64,000 bases of DNA from Lonicera japonica (lineage: Eukaryota > Streptophyta > Magnoliopsida > Dipsacales > Caprifoliaceae), in NCBI GenBank assembly GCA_021464415.1, contig JAKCWG010000730.1:1-64000 (forward strand). The letters run 5' to 3'. The notes beneath the pieces were generated by a model. It saw nothing but the letters and a program-made list of their open reading frames with translations. It did not search any database and was not told the origin of the DNA. Below, one piece after another: positions 13,688 to 26,280 of this stretch. The translations under genes were made by a program, and so were the position numbers. The stretch's first letter is position 1. Each line of letters begins with the position of its first letter.

Positions 13688-14597
13688 GTTTGATACTAGT
13701 GTTCCCACCTTAGACAAGCTGAATCCGCGAGTTGGTGATGCATAGAAGCCGTATTGCCAAAGCCCTAGCTCCAACGCAAGCTCCAAGGGAGAAAGAAGGT
13801 GGGGAAGATGATGAATATTGACTTGGGTGTGGGTTTATGTAGTTGGAGGCATTGATCTTGGGTAAGGAGTGAGAGATGTGTGCAAAGCCTTATCCTTCTC
13901 TCTAGAGCTCTCTAGACTCCCCTTGGGTGTACGAGAGTGTTTGGGTCGAGTTTGGGATGAAATGGGGTGAAAAAAACGCTTAAAAACACAAAGAACCTAC
14001 CTTGGCCGTTGCCGAACCAATCTAGGAAAAGACCAGACCCGTCCTTGTTCTAGAACCCCCCCAAAAATTAAAGTCCAGACTGGTCTAGCAAATCCCCAAA
14101 CTGGTTCGCAGGTAAAAATGGTGCTCTAGTGCACTGATCTTCAATCGGCCATAACTTTTCGCTCGAGACTCCGATTGAGGTGATATTTATGTCCCCGGAA
14201 AGGTGTTTCAAAGATTTACAACTTCCTAGAAGGAAGATTCCTCAAATTATGGACTAATCGTTCTCAAAAATTCGTCGAAGATAGCGCTTTACCGAAACGC
14301 TATCTAATGAATAGAATTGGCAATGGGCCGACTTCGAGCTATGTTTTAACCACCGAGGAGTGTGAATTGGACTTTGGTCAAAACAAAAAAGTTATAGAAT
14401 GATATGAAACCTACAAATAGGAACAAACTTCAACCAAATAGGATACGAGACGAAGAAGTTACACTGCTCCAAAGTTGGCTAGAAACAAAGGAATTGCGTA
14501 ACGCCAAAACTTATGATTTCTAACCCGATACCACTTTCGACCACCCGAATCACTAAACGAATACTCACATGAGTGGAAGGAGGCTAATATGAATATT
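13688..14597. repeat. Duplicated ~0.9-kb segment inside the solo LTR (first copy)
   Basis: It begins 'ctagtgttcccaccttagac' and reappears at 14602. The second copy is split by the 14770-15565 insertion and then continues to the LTR end. The first copy stops at 'gaatattataacc', short of the LTR terminus, so it is a partial tandem duplication and not a second LTR. Confidence 0.85.
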
Positions 14598-15128
14598 ATA
14601 ACCTACTAGTGTTCCCACCTTAGACAAGTTGAATCCGCAAGTTGGTGATGCGTAGAAGCCTTATCGCCAAAGCCCTAGCTCCAACGCAAGCTCCAAGGGA
14701 GGAAGAAGGTGGGGAAGATGATGAATAGTGACTTGGGTGTCGGTTTATTTAATGGGAGGCTTTGATCTTGGGTGAAAAAACTGAGTGTGCGGTGCAGCTA
14801 ATGGATATGAGAGATGAGTAGAACTGAAAAAACTGGATATGAGAGATGAGGCTAACAGTATCTTTGGATTTGAAATTAGAATACTGAAATTTAGACAGTG
14901 TGCGGTGCAGCTAATGGATTTTGGATGAGCAGGCATCGTGTAGGTTTGGTTGAATTTTTGACAAGATTGATTAACAATAATGGTGTTTGGGCTATGAAGA
15001 TGGCAGGTGACAAGAAGACGGCTAGATGATGTGATAGGTGACATCGAGGTTTAGAGGTCTGGCGAACGACGATATACATCACCCGCCAGCGAACGAAAAT
15101 GCTTGAGGATCTTACACATCTGATACCA

Positions 15129-15356
15129 TGTTAAGATTATAGAGAAGAGAAAAATATTATTGAATAGATTGTATTAAACTTGATTGTATTACATAAAGAT
15201 ATAGCTCTATTTATAGAGTCTTACAAGATAATAGAAAATGAAATAACTAATCTAGTAAGGAAAATGAAAGAACTACTAGCAATACAATAAGGAAAGTAAA
15301 TAACATTGTGAATGGAATAACTAGAATAAGGAAATAAGATAAAATATAATTTAACA
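15129..15356 (-). mobile_element. copia-type LTR with PBS, truncated element inside the solo LTR
   Basis: It runs TGTTAAGATT ... ATTTAACA, 228 bp, with matching TGTTAA/TTAACA ends. On the minus strand a PBS (TGGTATCAGATG, 15117-15128) follows immediately, and a TATA-like tctataaatag lies near 15208-15218. The family matches the LTRs at 31768 and 37006. Downstream internal sequence runs to about 14775 and has no coding. A 21-bp phrase starting gtgtgcggtgcag occurs twice (14789 and 14898). The 3' LTR is missing. Confidence 0.75.
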
Positions 15357-16423
15357 CCCAACAGCTGCAAAACCTTAAGTGGCGCAACCAATGTACGTTT
15401 ATGCTCCTGCATAAACGGGAATTAGTCGAGGTGAGGAAAATTCAGTCCGGACATCCGTGGAAATCGCAAAAAAGTATATAAAAACACGCATTTGGTTCTA
15501 TAAGATAGAGTTGGATGAGTTATTAAAATTAGATATTTTCAGTAGTAGAATTGAGTTTCTTATGATTAGTGACTTGAGTGAGAAATGTGTGGAAAGCCTT
15601 ATCCTTCTCTCTTTAGAGCTCTCTAGACTCCCCTTGGGTGTATGATTTTTTGGGTCGACTTTGCGATGAAATGGGGTGAAAAAAATGCTTAAAAACACTA
15701 AGAACCAACCTTGGCCGCTGCCGGACTGGTCTAGGAATAGAATAGACTAGTCCACGGTCTAGCACCGACCCAAAAATTAAAGGCCGAACCGGTCTAGTGA
15801 ATTCCTAGACCGGTCTGCGGGTAAAAATGGTGCTCTGGTGCACTAATATTCAATCGGCCATAACTTTTCGTTCAGGACTCCGATTGAGGTGATCTTTATG
15901 TGCACAAAAAGGTATTTCAAAGATTTACACGTTCCTGGAAGGAAGATTCCTCAAATTATGGACCAATCGTTCACAAAAATTCTCTGAAGACAACGCTCTG
16001 CCGAAGCGCTATCAAATGAATATAATTGGCAATGGGCCTACTTTGAGCAATGTTTGACCAACGAGGACTGTGAATTGGACTTCGGCCAAAACATAAATGT
16101 TGTAGAATGATATAAAACCTATGAGTAAGAATAATCAGCACCCAAATCGGGTACAAGACGAAGAAGTTACGCTACTCCAAAGTTGGCTAGAAACAAAGGA
16201 ATCGCGTAATGCCAAAACTTATGAGTTCTAACTCGAAACTGATTCGGACCACCCGAATCACTAAACGAACACTCACATGAGTGGAAAGAGGATAATATGA
16301 CTATTAGAAAGTACTAGAACAATATGAGGCTCTCTAAATCTAGATTTCACCATCCAAGGTGAAATGAGCGGACAAATGAAGGCAACGGCGAGGAAACGGA
16401 AGAACGGGGTGTTACAGCAAAAC

Positions 16424-16547
16424 TATAACGACCCAAAATATTCCACATCGGTAGTATAATAGGATGTTCCTTGGTATATATGTGGGTGAAATGATCATAA
16501 ATTACAACTTGGCCTAGCCATTTTGGGGGATAACCCAGGTGGTTACA
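16424..16547 (+). mobile_element. TRIM solo LTR (family B) with perfect TSD aaaac
   Basis: 124 bp starting tATAACGACCC (first TG mutated to TA) and ending GGTTACA. It is homologous to the LTRs at 53982 and 54323. The TSD aaaac lies at 16419-16423 and 16548-16552. The left TSD overlaps the right TSD of the neighbouring 5.3-kb solo LTR, so two insertions hit the same few bases. Confidence 0.85.
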
Positions 16548-16663
16548 AAAACAATCTGGTGGGGGTGAGCTACAAACACCACTAGGTTTATCGATAATAC
16601 GTGAGCTCTGCTCAATTTATTCATAATAAGCATGAAAACAATATCAACGTTATTTTAAAACAA

Positions 16664-16823
16664 GTTAGGGTGTTGTAAAGGGACCCTCAATATTTTGTTT
16701 TAACACCAATTTTTTAAGCACCCAAACTTAATTTTTAATTTTGAAAGAGCACCCTAATTATTTGAGCACCATAATTAAATAAAAAGAAAAATAGAAGTCT
16801 CTGTTTTTTCTTTTCCTTTTTAT

Positions 16824-16858
<35 letters not shown>

Positions 16859-17139
16859 TATGTTAACGTCGTCATACCGTATTAAGACATGGTTAACGCC
16901 ATTAGTAATATCAACCTGAGTGAGCATGTGGTTAAGAAGGGTGTGAATAGGACGGTGGAAGGCCATGTCTCCATTCTAAAAATCCAAAGGTTTCTTAGTT
17001 AAGAGATGGAGATATGTAATGAGGTTTTTGTTTCTTATTAGGGTACTTAAATTAGGGGTACATTTTCAAAGTTAAAAACCAATTTAATTATTTATGAGTG
17101 TTGAAACTAAAAATTAAGGGTGCCTTTACTAGTACCCTT
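16664..17139. mobile_element. MITE-like element with inverted ends
   Basis: The left end (AGGGTGTTGTAAAGGGACCCT from 16667) and the reverse complement of the right end (AGGGTACTAGTAAAGGCACCCT) match with a few differences, and the similarity continues weakly inward. AAAACAA flanks both sides (16657-16663 and 17140-17146), close to an 8-bp hAT-type TSD. It holds a (GATA)n run at 16826-16858. There is no coding. Superfamily is tentative. Confidence 0.6.
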
Positions 17140-17146
17140 AAAACAA

Positions 17147-18849
17147 ACAACACATAATAAACATCATACTTTATCAAAAGGACAACAAGCACACTAAAAT
17201 AATTATAAACTATTATTAACATAAATATAATTAAAATTAGAACAAAATTAAGTAGGCTCTTAATTGGGTAATCTCCCCTACTTCAATCAAGTGCTGCTGG
17301 GTTTTTTCTCTTTCCCTAGAATTGTCTTCCAAGACCTCGGCTACAAAATTTAAAAATGCATGGAAACTAACAATAAGGACAATTACACCACTTATTTTAA
17401 GTAATAAATTCACCCAACATAAATAACCGTAATATAAGAAATGGAAACGCATCTAGAATATTCTCAAAATTCAAATATTCCTCATCTTATTATTCTATTT
17501 AAAAGAAAAATATAACTAAATTTCTTACAAATATGGGGGTTTCATACATGTATATATATAGCTATATTGATACGCGACAAACAGTTAACTAAATACGACA
17601 TAACGTACTATTTTTACTACCAAATTATAAATTTAAAAAAATAAATAATCAATTTACCCCTTTAAATGAGAATCCCTTCTTTCTACTAAAGTGAGAGAAT
17701 ATCTCTTTATAGCCTATCTCATTAGATTTATTACCACATATAGTGCTGAACAATGCAAAATGCGTATCATCTAAGAAAAAATTACTTAAAATAGTTAATA
17801 TCTTAATTCAACAATCATGGATTAAGATATAAACACCGGATGCGCGTACTATACAAAACGATTGTATTTTGGTATGAAATAAATTTGATTTATTTTTGGT
17901 TCATCTCAATCCCCCATATTTTAAACAAGTGGGTCCATTTACCTTATTTTAGATCTTTATAATGATGTCACTGTCTATGGCAGTGACAAATTCCAGAAAT
18001 TGTAATAATAATAATTTTTGATTTTTTTTATGTTCATATTGAATATGTAGAATTTTATTTTTCTTATTACTATCACTATTAAAAATTTAGATGTATGAGT
18101 GTATTTTCCATCATGCATGTATATGTAGCAAGATGTTATAAATTATGATTATATTACTTATTCACTTGTCGTAAATTATAAAAATTTACAGTTTAATAAT
18201 CAATATGTTCATAAAGTTTTATAAAACTGGAAATAATGTTATTGATTCCGTGTTTTGTTATTTAGGAAGAAATACAACGATTATATTGCATAAAACAAAT
18301 TTTCCTTTCTTTTCTTCTAAGAGATTTCATTTTGACAAAACCACAATTGTGCAACTATTTTAAAATAACACTTATATTTTGTTCTTCCAAAGAAGATGTT
18401 CACTGTGTTATCGTGATTACTTAGCATCCTATATGATTTCAGATACCTATTATGATTTTTGAGACTTTTCTTATCCGAAGCTTAGATTGATATATTAAAG
18501 ATTACATGTTTGATGTCACAAAGATGTTACTTGTTTTGATTACAGTTTTATAGGGAATTTTAAACTTTTGTTTAAAATACAGTTTTACACACAAATTGGA
18601 ATATTGCATAGCTTACATTTATTTTCCGTTTATAATTGTTAGGCACTATATTTGTGAATTTAGTGCAAATTGAGATGGAACGACTATAAGAAGTGGAAGA
18701 GATAGTTAGAATTGCATTTAACCTTGAACCAATGCATGGATATATGTCTAATTGAGGACCAACCCCCTGAGTTAGACGAGTCTAGCACCAGTCAAGATAA
18801 GAAATACTACAAGGAGTGGCATAATCAAGAGTACCATGTTACAAGGTGC
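17147..18849. other. Unassigned AT-rich sequence, probably partly copia 5' region
   Basis: No domain was recognised. The last 200 bp precede the copia GAG-pre-integrase fragment and may be degraded gag/protease, but I see no motif. Confidence 0.4.
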
Positions 18850-21257
18850 GAAAAGAACCTTATCCAATAATAAATCTGCATATTTATGGCATAGGAGACT
18901 AGGCTATTTACCCATAGAGACTTAAAACATTATAGAAAAATAAGCTTCTACTTGAACTGGATTATACAGACTTGAATGATTGCATTGAGTGTTATAAAGG
19001 AAAATTGACTAAGAACAGGAAGAAAAATGCGTCTCGAAGTCAAAATCTCTTGGAATTAACACATTCATTTATCTATTGTCAAAGAAATCACAAGCTCTTC
19101 AAGCATTTGTAATTTATAAAACTAAAGTAGAATTACAGCTTGAAAAGAAAATTAAGATAGTGAGATCTAATAGCGGAGGGGAGTTCTATGGAAAGCATAC
19201 TGAAGCAGACCAACAAATGGACCTTTTGCCCTTTATTTACAACAAATGGTGTTAAGGCTAGTAAACAATTCCCTACAATCCTCAAAAAGTGGAATAACAG
19301 AAAGGAAAAATAGATTGCTATGAATATGGTGAGAAATCCTATGGAATTGCTATGAATAAAGTGTTAAGATAGTGAGATCTGATAGGGGAGGGGAGTTCTA
19401 TGGAAAGCATACTGAAGCAGACCAACAAAATGGACCTTTTGCCCATTATTTACAACAAATGGCATTAAGGCTTAGTATACAACTCCCAAAAATCCTCAAA
19501 AAGTGGAATAACAGAAAGGAAAAATAGAATGTTATTGGATATGGTGAGGAATACGATGTGTACTATAGAGTTACCAAAGTTTTTGTGGTGTTCTCAAGAC
19601 TACAAATTATATTTGCAATAGATCACCTATCAAATCTTTAGAGAAAGCACCTTATAAACTTTGGATTGGGAAAGAGTCAAGCTTACATCACTACCTCATG
19701 TGGGGATGCAAAGCAAAAGCAAAAACACATAATGCACTTTACACATAAATTGGATCCAAAGACTATAAGTTGTTCTTTCATAGGATATTGTGAAAAATCA
19801 AAAGGTTATAAATTTTATGCACCTTATAATTTCACCAAAACGTTTGAAACAAATTAAGCTAAGTTCTTGGATGATGTATTTTGTAATATAAATTTTTGAG
19901 ACTTATCTACAGAATTTTAAGAAGTGACCTAAAAATGAGACTTTAGAAAATTTGCTACCTTTAGTATCCAGAAGTGAAATGCCAACTAATGCATATAATA
20001 CAATTCAAAATAAGGATGCAGTAGAATCAATAGACCTAAATGATCAAGCACCCATTCTAGCTCAAAATGGGCATTGAGAAAACCAAACTTTAGATTAATC
20101 TATAATAAAATAGCATAATGTAAGAGAATCTCAACTTAGGAGATCCAATAAATAGAAAAAACCATCTTCCGTGGAATTTAATGATTATGTTTCTATCTAC
20201 AGGAGCTAGATGCATTGGCAGAAGAGAATAATACATTGAGTTACAAACAAGCAATAAATAGTAGTGAGATTGAAGAATGGTACAAGGCAATGGAATCTGA
20301 GATTACTTCCATGAGCCTAAACAAAGTGTGGGAAATAGTTAAACCTAGTCCAAACCAAATGCTATTGGATGTAAATGGGTATTTAACACCAAAAGGGATG
20401 CAAGTGGTAACATAAAAAGGCATAAAAAGTTAAAGGTTTTACACAAAAAGAAGGCATAGATTATATAGAATTTTTTTCTCCTATTTCAACTAAAGACTCC
20501 TGTAAAATAATAATGGCTCTTATAGCTCATTATAATGTGGAAATACACCAAATGGGTGTGAAAACAACTTTTTTCAATAGAGAATTAGATGAAACTATCT
20601 ATATGAAACAGATTAAAGGTTTTCTTAAATTTGGAAAGTATGAATATCTATGCAAGCTTAAAAAATCCACTTATGGACCTAAGCAAGCTTCAAGAAAATG
20701 GTATGAAAAGTTTAATTTAGTAATCTCTTATTTTAATTTTTCAGAAAATATTGTTGATGAATGTGTGTATGTCAAAATAGTTAGGAATAATTTCATTTTT
20801 CTTATACCGTATATGGATGACATTCTTTTAACTAGCAGCAACGTTAAGCTACGTAAAGATACGAAGACCTTTCTTTCAAGTAATTTTGATATGAAGGATT
20901 TAGGTGAAGCCTTTTATGTTTTAGTTATTGAAATTCATAAGGACAGGGCACATGGTTTATTGAGTTTATCTAAACAAACTACATCTTAAAAGTTTTGAAA
21001 TGGTTTGGGATGGAAATCTATGTATTTGGTGAAACACCTTTAGGGGAGATAAATTGTCAAAGAATAAAAATTCTAAAAATGGGGGTAAGAATTCTGATAC
21101 GGATAGTAAACTCTATGCTAGACATATTGGAAGCCTCATGTATGTACAGGGTTGCACTATAGCTAATTTGGCATTTGTTGTTGGCATTCTCTCTAGATTT
21201 TAATCAAATCCCACCCATGAACATTGGATAGCTAATAAAAAAAAGTGCTTAGGTATT
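18850..21257 (+). pseudogene. Ty1/copia pol remnant: GAG-pre-integrase, integrase, RT, start of RNase H
   Basis: Domains appear in copia order on the plus strand. The GAG-pre-integrase motif LWHRRLGY lies near 18876. Integrase pieces with DRGGEFYG follow at about 19395. The integrase/RT linker has an 'FIGYCEKSKGYKFY'-type motif near 19780. Reverse transcriptase spans about 20210-20990. The longest open piece (20513-20989, 158 codons) holds the catalytic YMDD at 20810-20821. RNase H starts near 21120 and stops at 21257. Many stops and frameshifts, plus a 212-bp tandem duplication in integrase, show it is dead. LTRs were not found. In a live element pol copies RNA into DNA and integrates it. 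Confidence 0.85.
19152..19555. repeat. 212-bp tandem duplication inside copia integrase
   Basis: The block starting ttaagatagtgagatct occurs at 19152 and again at 19364, with the same order of phrases to about 19348 and 19555. The second copy keeps a better frame. It duplicates the DRGGEF region and the following 40 or so codons. Confidence 0.9.
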
Positions 21258-24028
21258 TATGAACACCCTATTTTACCACCTTCGCAAGAATCCATTTTTT
21301 CAAAAATTGCACTAACATAGGCTTTAAGTCATGGACTCATTAGGATGTTAAAAACCACCAAAAAGATTGTTCATGCATTAAGGAAGTCTATTAGGGAAAT
21401 CGAGGTCATGCGCATCTTTGACTTAGTTTTCAGGAATATCAGAACAAAACCGGTAATAGCCGAGCACCAAACAAAACTTTCGTGGTAACCTTACTAACCC
21501 CTTGTTGCATTTTAGATAAGGATCTACACATTCCAACATTCTACACAAGTTCACGATCATATTGAGTAAAATTGGGCGCATTTCAGATGCAAAACGACAC
21601 TGTTTCGCTCGTAAAAAACCTAATTACAAGCTCCAGTCATATTAGCCAATCAGAAAATGACACGTGGCAGGAGAGTCATACAACAAGTGTCCCAGTTTCT
21701 AGGATATAGCTCATTTCATGCTCTGTTTCGGATTGTACATCTACCATTCTCTAGTATTTTTCATCCATAATAACTAGGATCTCGTGTTACACGCCAAAAG
21801 ACCTATAGTCTCTCCCTCCGAGAGGGCTCTGGTATAAGTTTCTTTCTTTTCTTTTATTTATTTATCAGTCCCCATTATTCAGACTCTTGTCTGCATTTGT
21901 AGAGAACAAAATTCCACATGTTAGTGTATAGACATGTGAAAGAGCTAGAGTTAGTTGGATTTACATATTCAAATTTTCCTGGCCATTATCAAAATTTAAA
22001 GAAAATAACATTCGGATATGTGTTCATACCGGCTGGAGGAGCGTAATATGGATATGTTTAAGGCTTTGCGAATGGAATATACTCAAAAGAAACATCATAT
22101 GGTAATGCTGCCATTACAGCCTTGAAAACATTTACACAAAATTCGGTAACCCATGCTATTAGCACTTGGGTGTAATGCCATGTGTTTGTATTAGTGTAAA
22201 TTATGTTTGGTTTAGTGTTCTTAGTGTGGAAATGGTTGATAAATGATTTTACTATGCTTTAGATTGAATTTTACAATTGTGGATGTAATAGGCACTTGTT
22301 GTGTGAAACATGCAACTGTTTGGTATGGTCCTAGATTTATTTTTGCCTTGTTGTTAATAGGCTCTATTTTGGGCATAATACGCACCTATTGGGGCCAACA
22401 GGCGACTATTGTTCAATCGGTTGCACAATTTTTAAAGGCTTCTAAAGCCTTATTTGACCCATTTTCCACCATTTTCGTTCCAAATTGCAGAGCTCGGCTT
22501 ATTTCTTCTTTATCTATCTAGATTTCACATATATTTAACTTTCAGAATTATATTTGGCTTTAGGAGAAATTATTCTACGTGACGTGAGGATCGTAGTGAC
22601 GTAAGAATTTTGGAATTTCACCGAACGGGGTTTATGTCTTCATCTTTTTCTCTTTTCTTTGGCTTATTGAGTTGAGGTGATTTAGTTTTATTCTACGATA
22701 ATCATCATGTTTTAATTTATATTTGTTTTATAAATTACTACATGATGAAGATAATGGTATTTTGTGATTTATAAAGCCATGATCATGTGATTTGAAGTAA
22801 GATATGCCATTTATACATGATATACATGTGTTATTTTATATACATGAAATATCCCTTAGACGTATAGATGTTGTGTATTGATGAAATTGATTAATTGATG
22901 AATAATATACATCACGGGACATGTACATGTTATAAGTTATTTTTAATGTTCATTTGTTAGCCTGCTTTATATATTGTGCATCATTATTATGTCAACTGGA
23001 TTCTTGGAGATTTTTCGGCAAGCTCAGACTATTCTTATAACCTATCTTGTGGGCATATATCTTGTATCTATGATGGCAGAAGATTTTTATGTTTGCTGTA
23101 TTATTCTGGGGTGTGATATGATTCTGTGGTGGATCCGATTATGATTTTATTATATTATAGCCCTTCAATGATGAAGGAAATGTGTATTATTTGGTGCTTG
23201 CTAGGATGAATATAAGTGGGGCTTGGTGCCCTTGGGTTGAAAAATCTCTAGAACTCTTGAAGGTAACAAAGCATTGGCGGTCTAGAGCCAGCGGTGGGTA
23301 GCCCAAAAATGTAGATAACAACAATACACTAGTGTTATATTGATATGATATTTATGGATGTGTGGTCTAGTTCTATTCTGATATGATTATGATCTTTCCT
23401 GGGCTGAAAGATGTTCTATTGTTATCATGTTCGGATGATTATGTGGGGCAATTAGGCCCATTCTTATCCCTATGATTCTGACTCGGTTCGGCCTTGGTAT
23501 TCTCTTGTTGAAATGGTATAAATGTTGTTGACACACGGGAGGTAACCTGCATATGCATATGCATGCATTGGTTTATAAATTAAATTAGTGATTACAATTT
23601 GAGCTGTTATTAAACTGCTATTATGTTTTGAACATGGTATCTCTTGTATATTCCCCTTACTGAGCTGTGAGCTCATCCTGTTTTTATGTAACAAATTTAG
23701 GTATCCAGAAAATGGATAAGACTGAGGAAGGGGCAGGGTAGGGAACGAAATAGAAGCCTATGATACGAACTTATTTTGTAGTGTATATGTTTATATGGCA
23801 AGTCACGGCAAGCCTAAGTTATAGTGTATGTTAATCTACATGTTGACACGGTTTTGTATGCCATTTGGATATATATATATGCGCATTGTATTTTCGTTTT
23901 GAATTATCACCCACTATATGTGTATCATGGTGGTTTATTCCATGTCATGTGATTTACCAGGATTTACTGTTTCATTATTTATATTTGACCTACTTTAGCT
24001 AGTTTAAGGTGGGTTAGTGACGCTCCAG
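21258..24028 (+). mobile_element. Degenerate LTR-like sequence (boundaries uncertain)
   Basis: The copia RNase H breaks off at TGAACACCC (21258), a start like those of the LTRs at 54840 (TGTAGACACCC) and, on the minus strand, 57737 (TGTGAACACCC). The far end has 'ttagtgacgctcca' near 24028, like a worn LTR end. I found no TSD and no coding. It may be more than one element. Confidence 0.35.
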
Positions 24029-24049
24029 ATCTTAATTATGGGTGTTATC

Positions 24050-24333
24050 TTGTTAATTAAGGCAGGGGTGCCAAATTGGATCTTTTATCAACTTCACAAA
24101 ATTGTTATAACCTTCCTTTACTGAAATTTCAATTTTCAACTTCTTACAATTTGTTGGTATTACCCAACCTTTTGGAACATTTGTAGATTCACCTAGCCAT
24201 ATAATATCTACAACACGAATATTTTTTTTTGAATTCAATTCCCTTACAATCCCATGTCTCATTGTTAAAAACCCAATCACTTTGTCCCATCACCTATGCC
24301 ATTTACTATCTCAAAACCTAGTGATTGTGGTTT
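24050..24333 (-). pseudogene. GLR-like glutamate receptor pseudogene, second fragment
   Basis: Read on the minus strand, this continues the fragment at 30013-30552 after a long LTR insertion. It covers the end of the amino-terminal ligand-binding region and the start of the S1 glutamate-binding segment. Visible pieces are FEIVNGIGDG, GIVRELNS, VPKGWVIPTN and KKLKIEISVKEGYNNFVKL, all typical of plant GLR proteins. A one-base deletion after GDGTK shifts the frame, and it stops at 24053. Nothing downstream (membrane segments, S2) was found. Plant GLRs are amino-acid-gated cation channels of the plasma membrane; this copy cannot make one. Confidence 0.85.
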
Positions 24334-24782
24334 TGTAACACCCCGTATTTCAATTCCGAGTAAATCTTCCTCCATAGCTGGTTTAAGGCCAAACCTCCAT
24401 TTGAGGAGTCGATTTCTATTCCGAGACCTCTATGGTTGTGCCAATACTTCTAATATGTCATTTTAATGATTTTAAGTATGCGTTCATGGTTAGAACGCAT
24501 TTCGGGAAGCCGCGGTTGAATTTAGCGGCTAACGGCAACAAATCGAACATTTGTTGAATTGAGTATTTGACCAACTTTCAAAAGGCCATAACTTCTTCAT
24601 ACAATATCCAAATGAGTCCCTGTTTATGGCCATGGATTCATCTCATTCCCTTTTACAACTTTCCTTGGAAAGCCGAGTCAAATAGAAGTCGTTTTGGGGG
24701 TAAAAACGGGCTGTGAAAACTGTGATTTCGTAACAAAAAAATAAGGAACTTTAGATTTATGACCTTTGATAGATCAGAGTAG

Positions 24783-24800
24783 CCTCTAATCGATCAGAGG
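24783..24800. repeat. Near-palindrome in LTR
   Basis: CCTCTAATCGATCAGAGG is self-complementary except for one base pair. It sits at the LTR position where sister LTRs carry other palindromes. Confidence 0.6.
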
Positions 24801-26280
24801 AGGTCCATCGGGTTTTTATACCCATCCCCATTGTTATACACTCATTTCTTCCATCCATATCATCTCCATTTAGTTCTAAACCTTAGAGAAGGTTAAAAAG
24901 AGGTGAAAGCTTGCTTATGAGAGGTTTTAGAGAGTAATTCCTCTAGCTTCTTTACCCTACACAAGATCATCATTATCATTATCTCCATCTTCTTCACCAA
25001 GCTCCATCCTCAATTTCTAGGGTTCTTGAGCTAAGGTTGTGGATTTTCGAAATTGATCCTTTCCAGCTGAATTTAACGGCAAGTCTTTGAAGGATTAACC
25101 CTATAAGGGTGGGAACACTAGTACCTAACCTAAATTTCAAATTTTTATGTGTTGCATCTCTTAAATTAAATCAAAATGGGGGGTTTTCATTAAAATTCAG
25201 GATTTGCTTGTGTGTGGGCATTTGGGTTGACTTCCTTTGAATCTTTTGGTGGATTTATGGTATTTACAACTTCAAGTTGTTAATTATACAAGAATTCCCC
25301 CTTCATTTGTTGTTATAGTTGAAGATTGATATGAACCCATACATGCAGGTGCGATAGCAGATAATAATTTGTGATACGAATATATGTATCTATATGTTGA
25401 TGGGTTTAAGGCATGCTTTGGGTTGCGATTACTCATACAAACAATAGTTTCGTTGTACTTGTGATTTATGATTTGTTGTATTGATTTATACATCTTATTT
25501 TAGTAATTCTATGTGAATTTCATTATTTGCTAGCATACACATGCATTAGTTATTATCCGCTAAGGCGTGTATGCGTATACTTAGTTTATGGTTGTATATA
25601 CTACATTATGATCTAGAAATCAGAACTTCCACTAAATATGAATTTGGTACCTTAAAAGCTATACATAATTATTCCTACTGATATTATTAAGTTCTAGAGG
25701 GAATTATTCAATAAGTATTAATTTATAGAGTTGTATATGTATTGTTCTTGCGATACGGATAATATACACATGCCATTGGATTACTAATACCAAGAATTTG
25801 GTAGAAACCCGCCATTTTGGTAACAACCTTGCAATGGTTTATAGTGGGTTTGATCCATAACCTTACTCCCAAAACTTATGATAATTATATCTATAAGATA
25901 CATACTCTAATGAACGGACTAATTGCTTTATTAATAACATTCCAACAAGCCAAGAGTTTGTTACAAATAGATCACTAGCCCATTTATTGGAGTTGTTTAA
26001 TACATAGATATAATCACTTGATGGGTGGTAGTTCCTTAGTGTCATATGTATATTAAAGACGCCTTTAATAGGATTTGTGTCATTGACATTGAGTCTATCT
26101 ATCTATCATGTACCCGTATTTGGTTGTACGTATACTTATATGAATTAAATGTTGCGGGTATGGATATATATATATATAGATATGGATCTATGTACATATA
26201 TGTATGATATATATATATATATGAGCATGGTCTTTGGAAATTACTTTATATTGATACTTTGGTTTTTGTAAGGCACTAAT

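Larger units (their letters stand above)
11080..16416 (-). mobile_element. 5.3-kb gypsy-type solo LTR (family A) with perfect TSD gcaaa
   Basis: Plus-strand ends are TGTGACGCCCCG (11080) and GGGGTGTTACA (ending 16416). On the minus strand this is TGTAACACCCC ... GGGGCGTCACA, as in the other family A LTRs. The TSD gcaaa lies at 11075-11079 and 16417-16421, perfect. It is longer than its relatives (2.4-3.6 kb) because of a tandem duplication (13688-14597 against 14602 onwards) and an insertion of about 0.8 kb carrying a copia LTR (14770-15565). The frames at 12134-12367 and 12630-13159 lie in conserved LTR sequence and are not genes. Confidence 0.9.

Noticed and set aside
15457..15698. Overlapping short frames on both strands
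   Set aside because: They span the junction between a copia fragment and LTR sequence, so the frames are chance.
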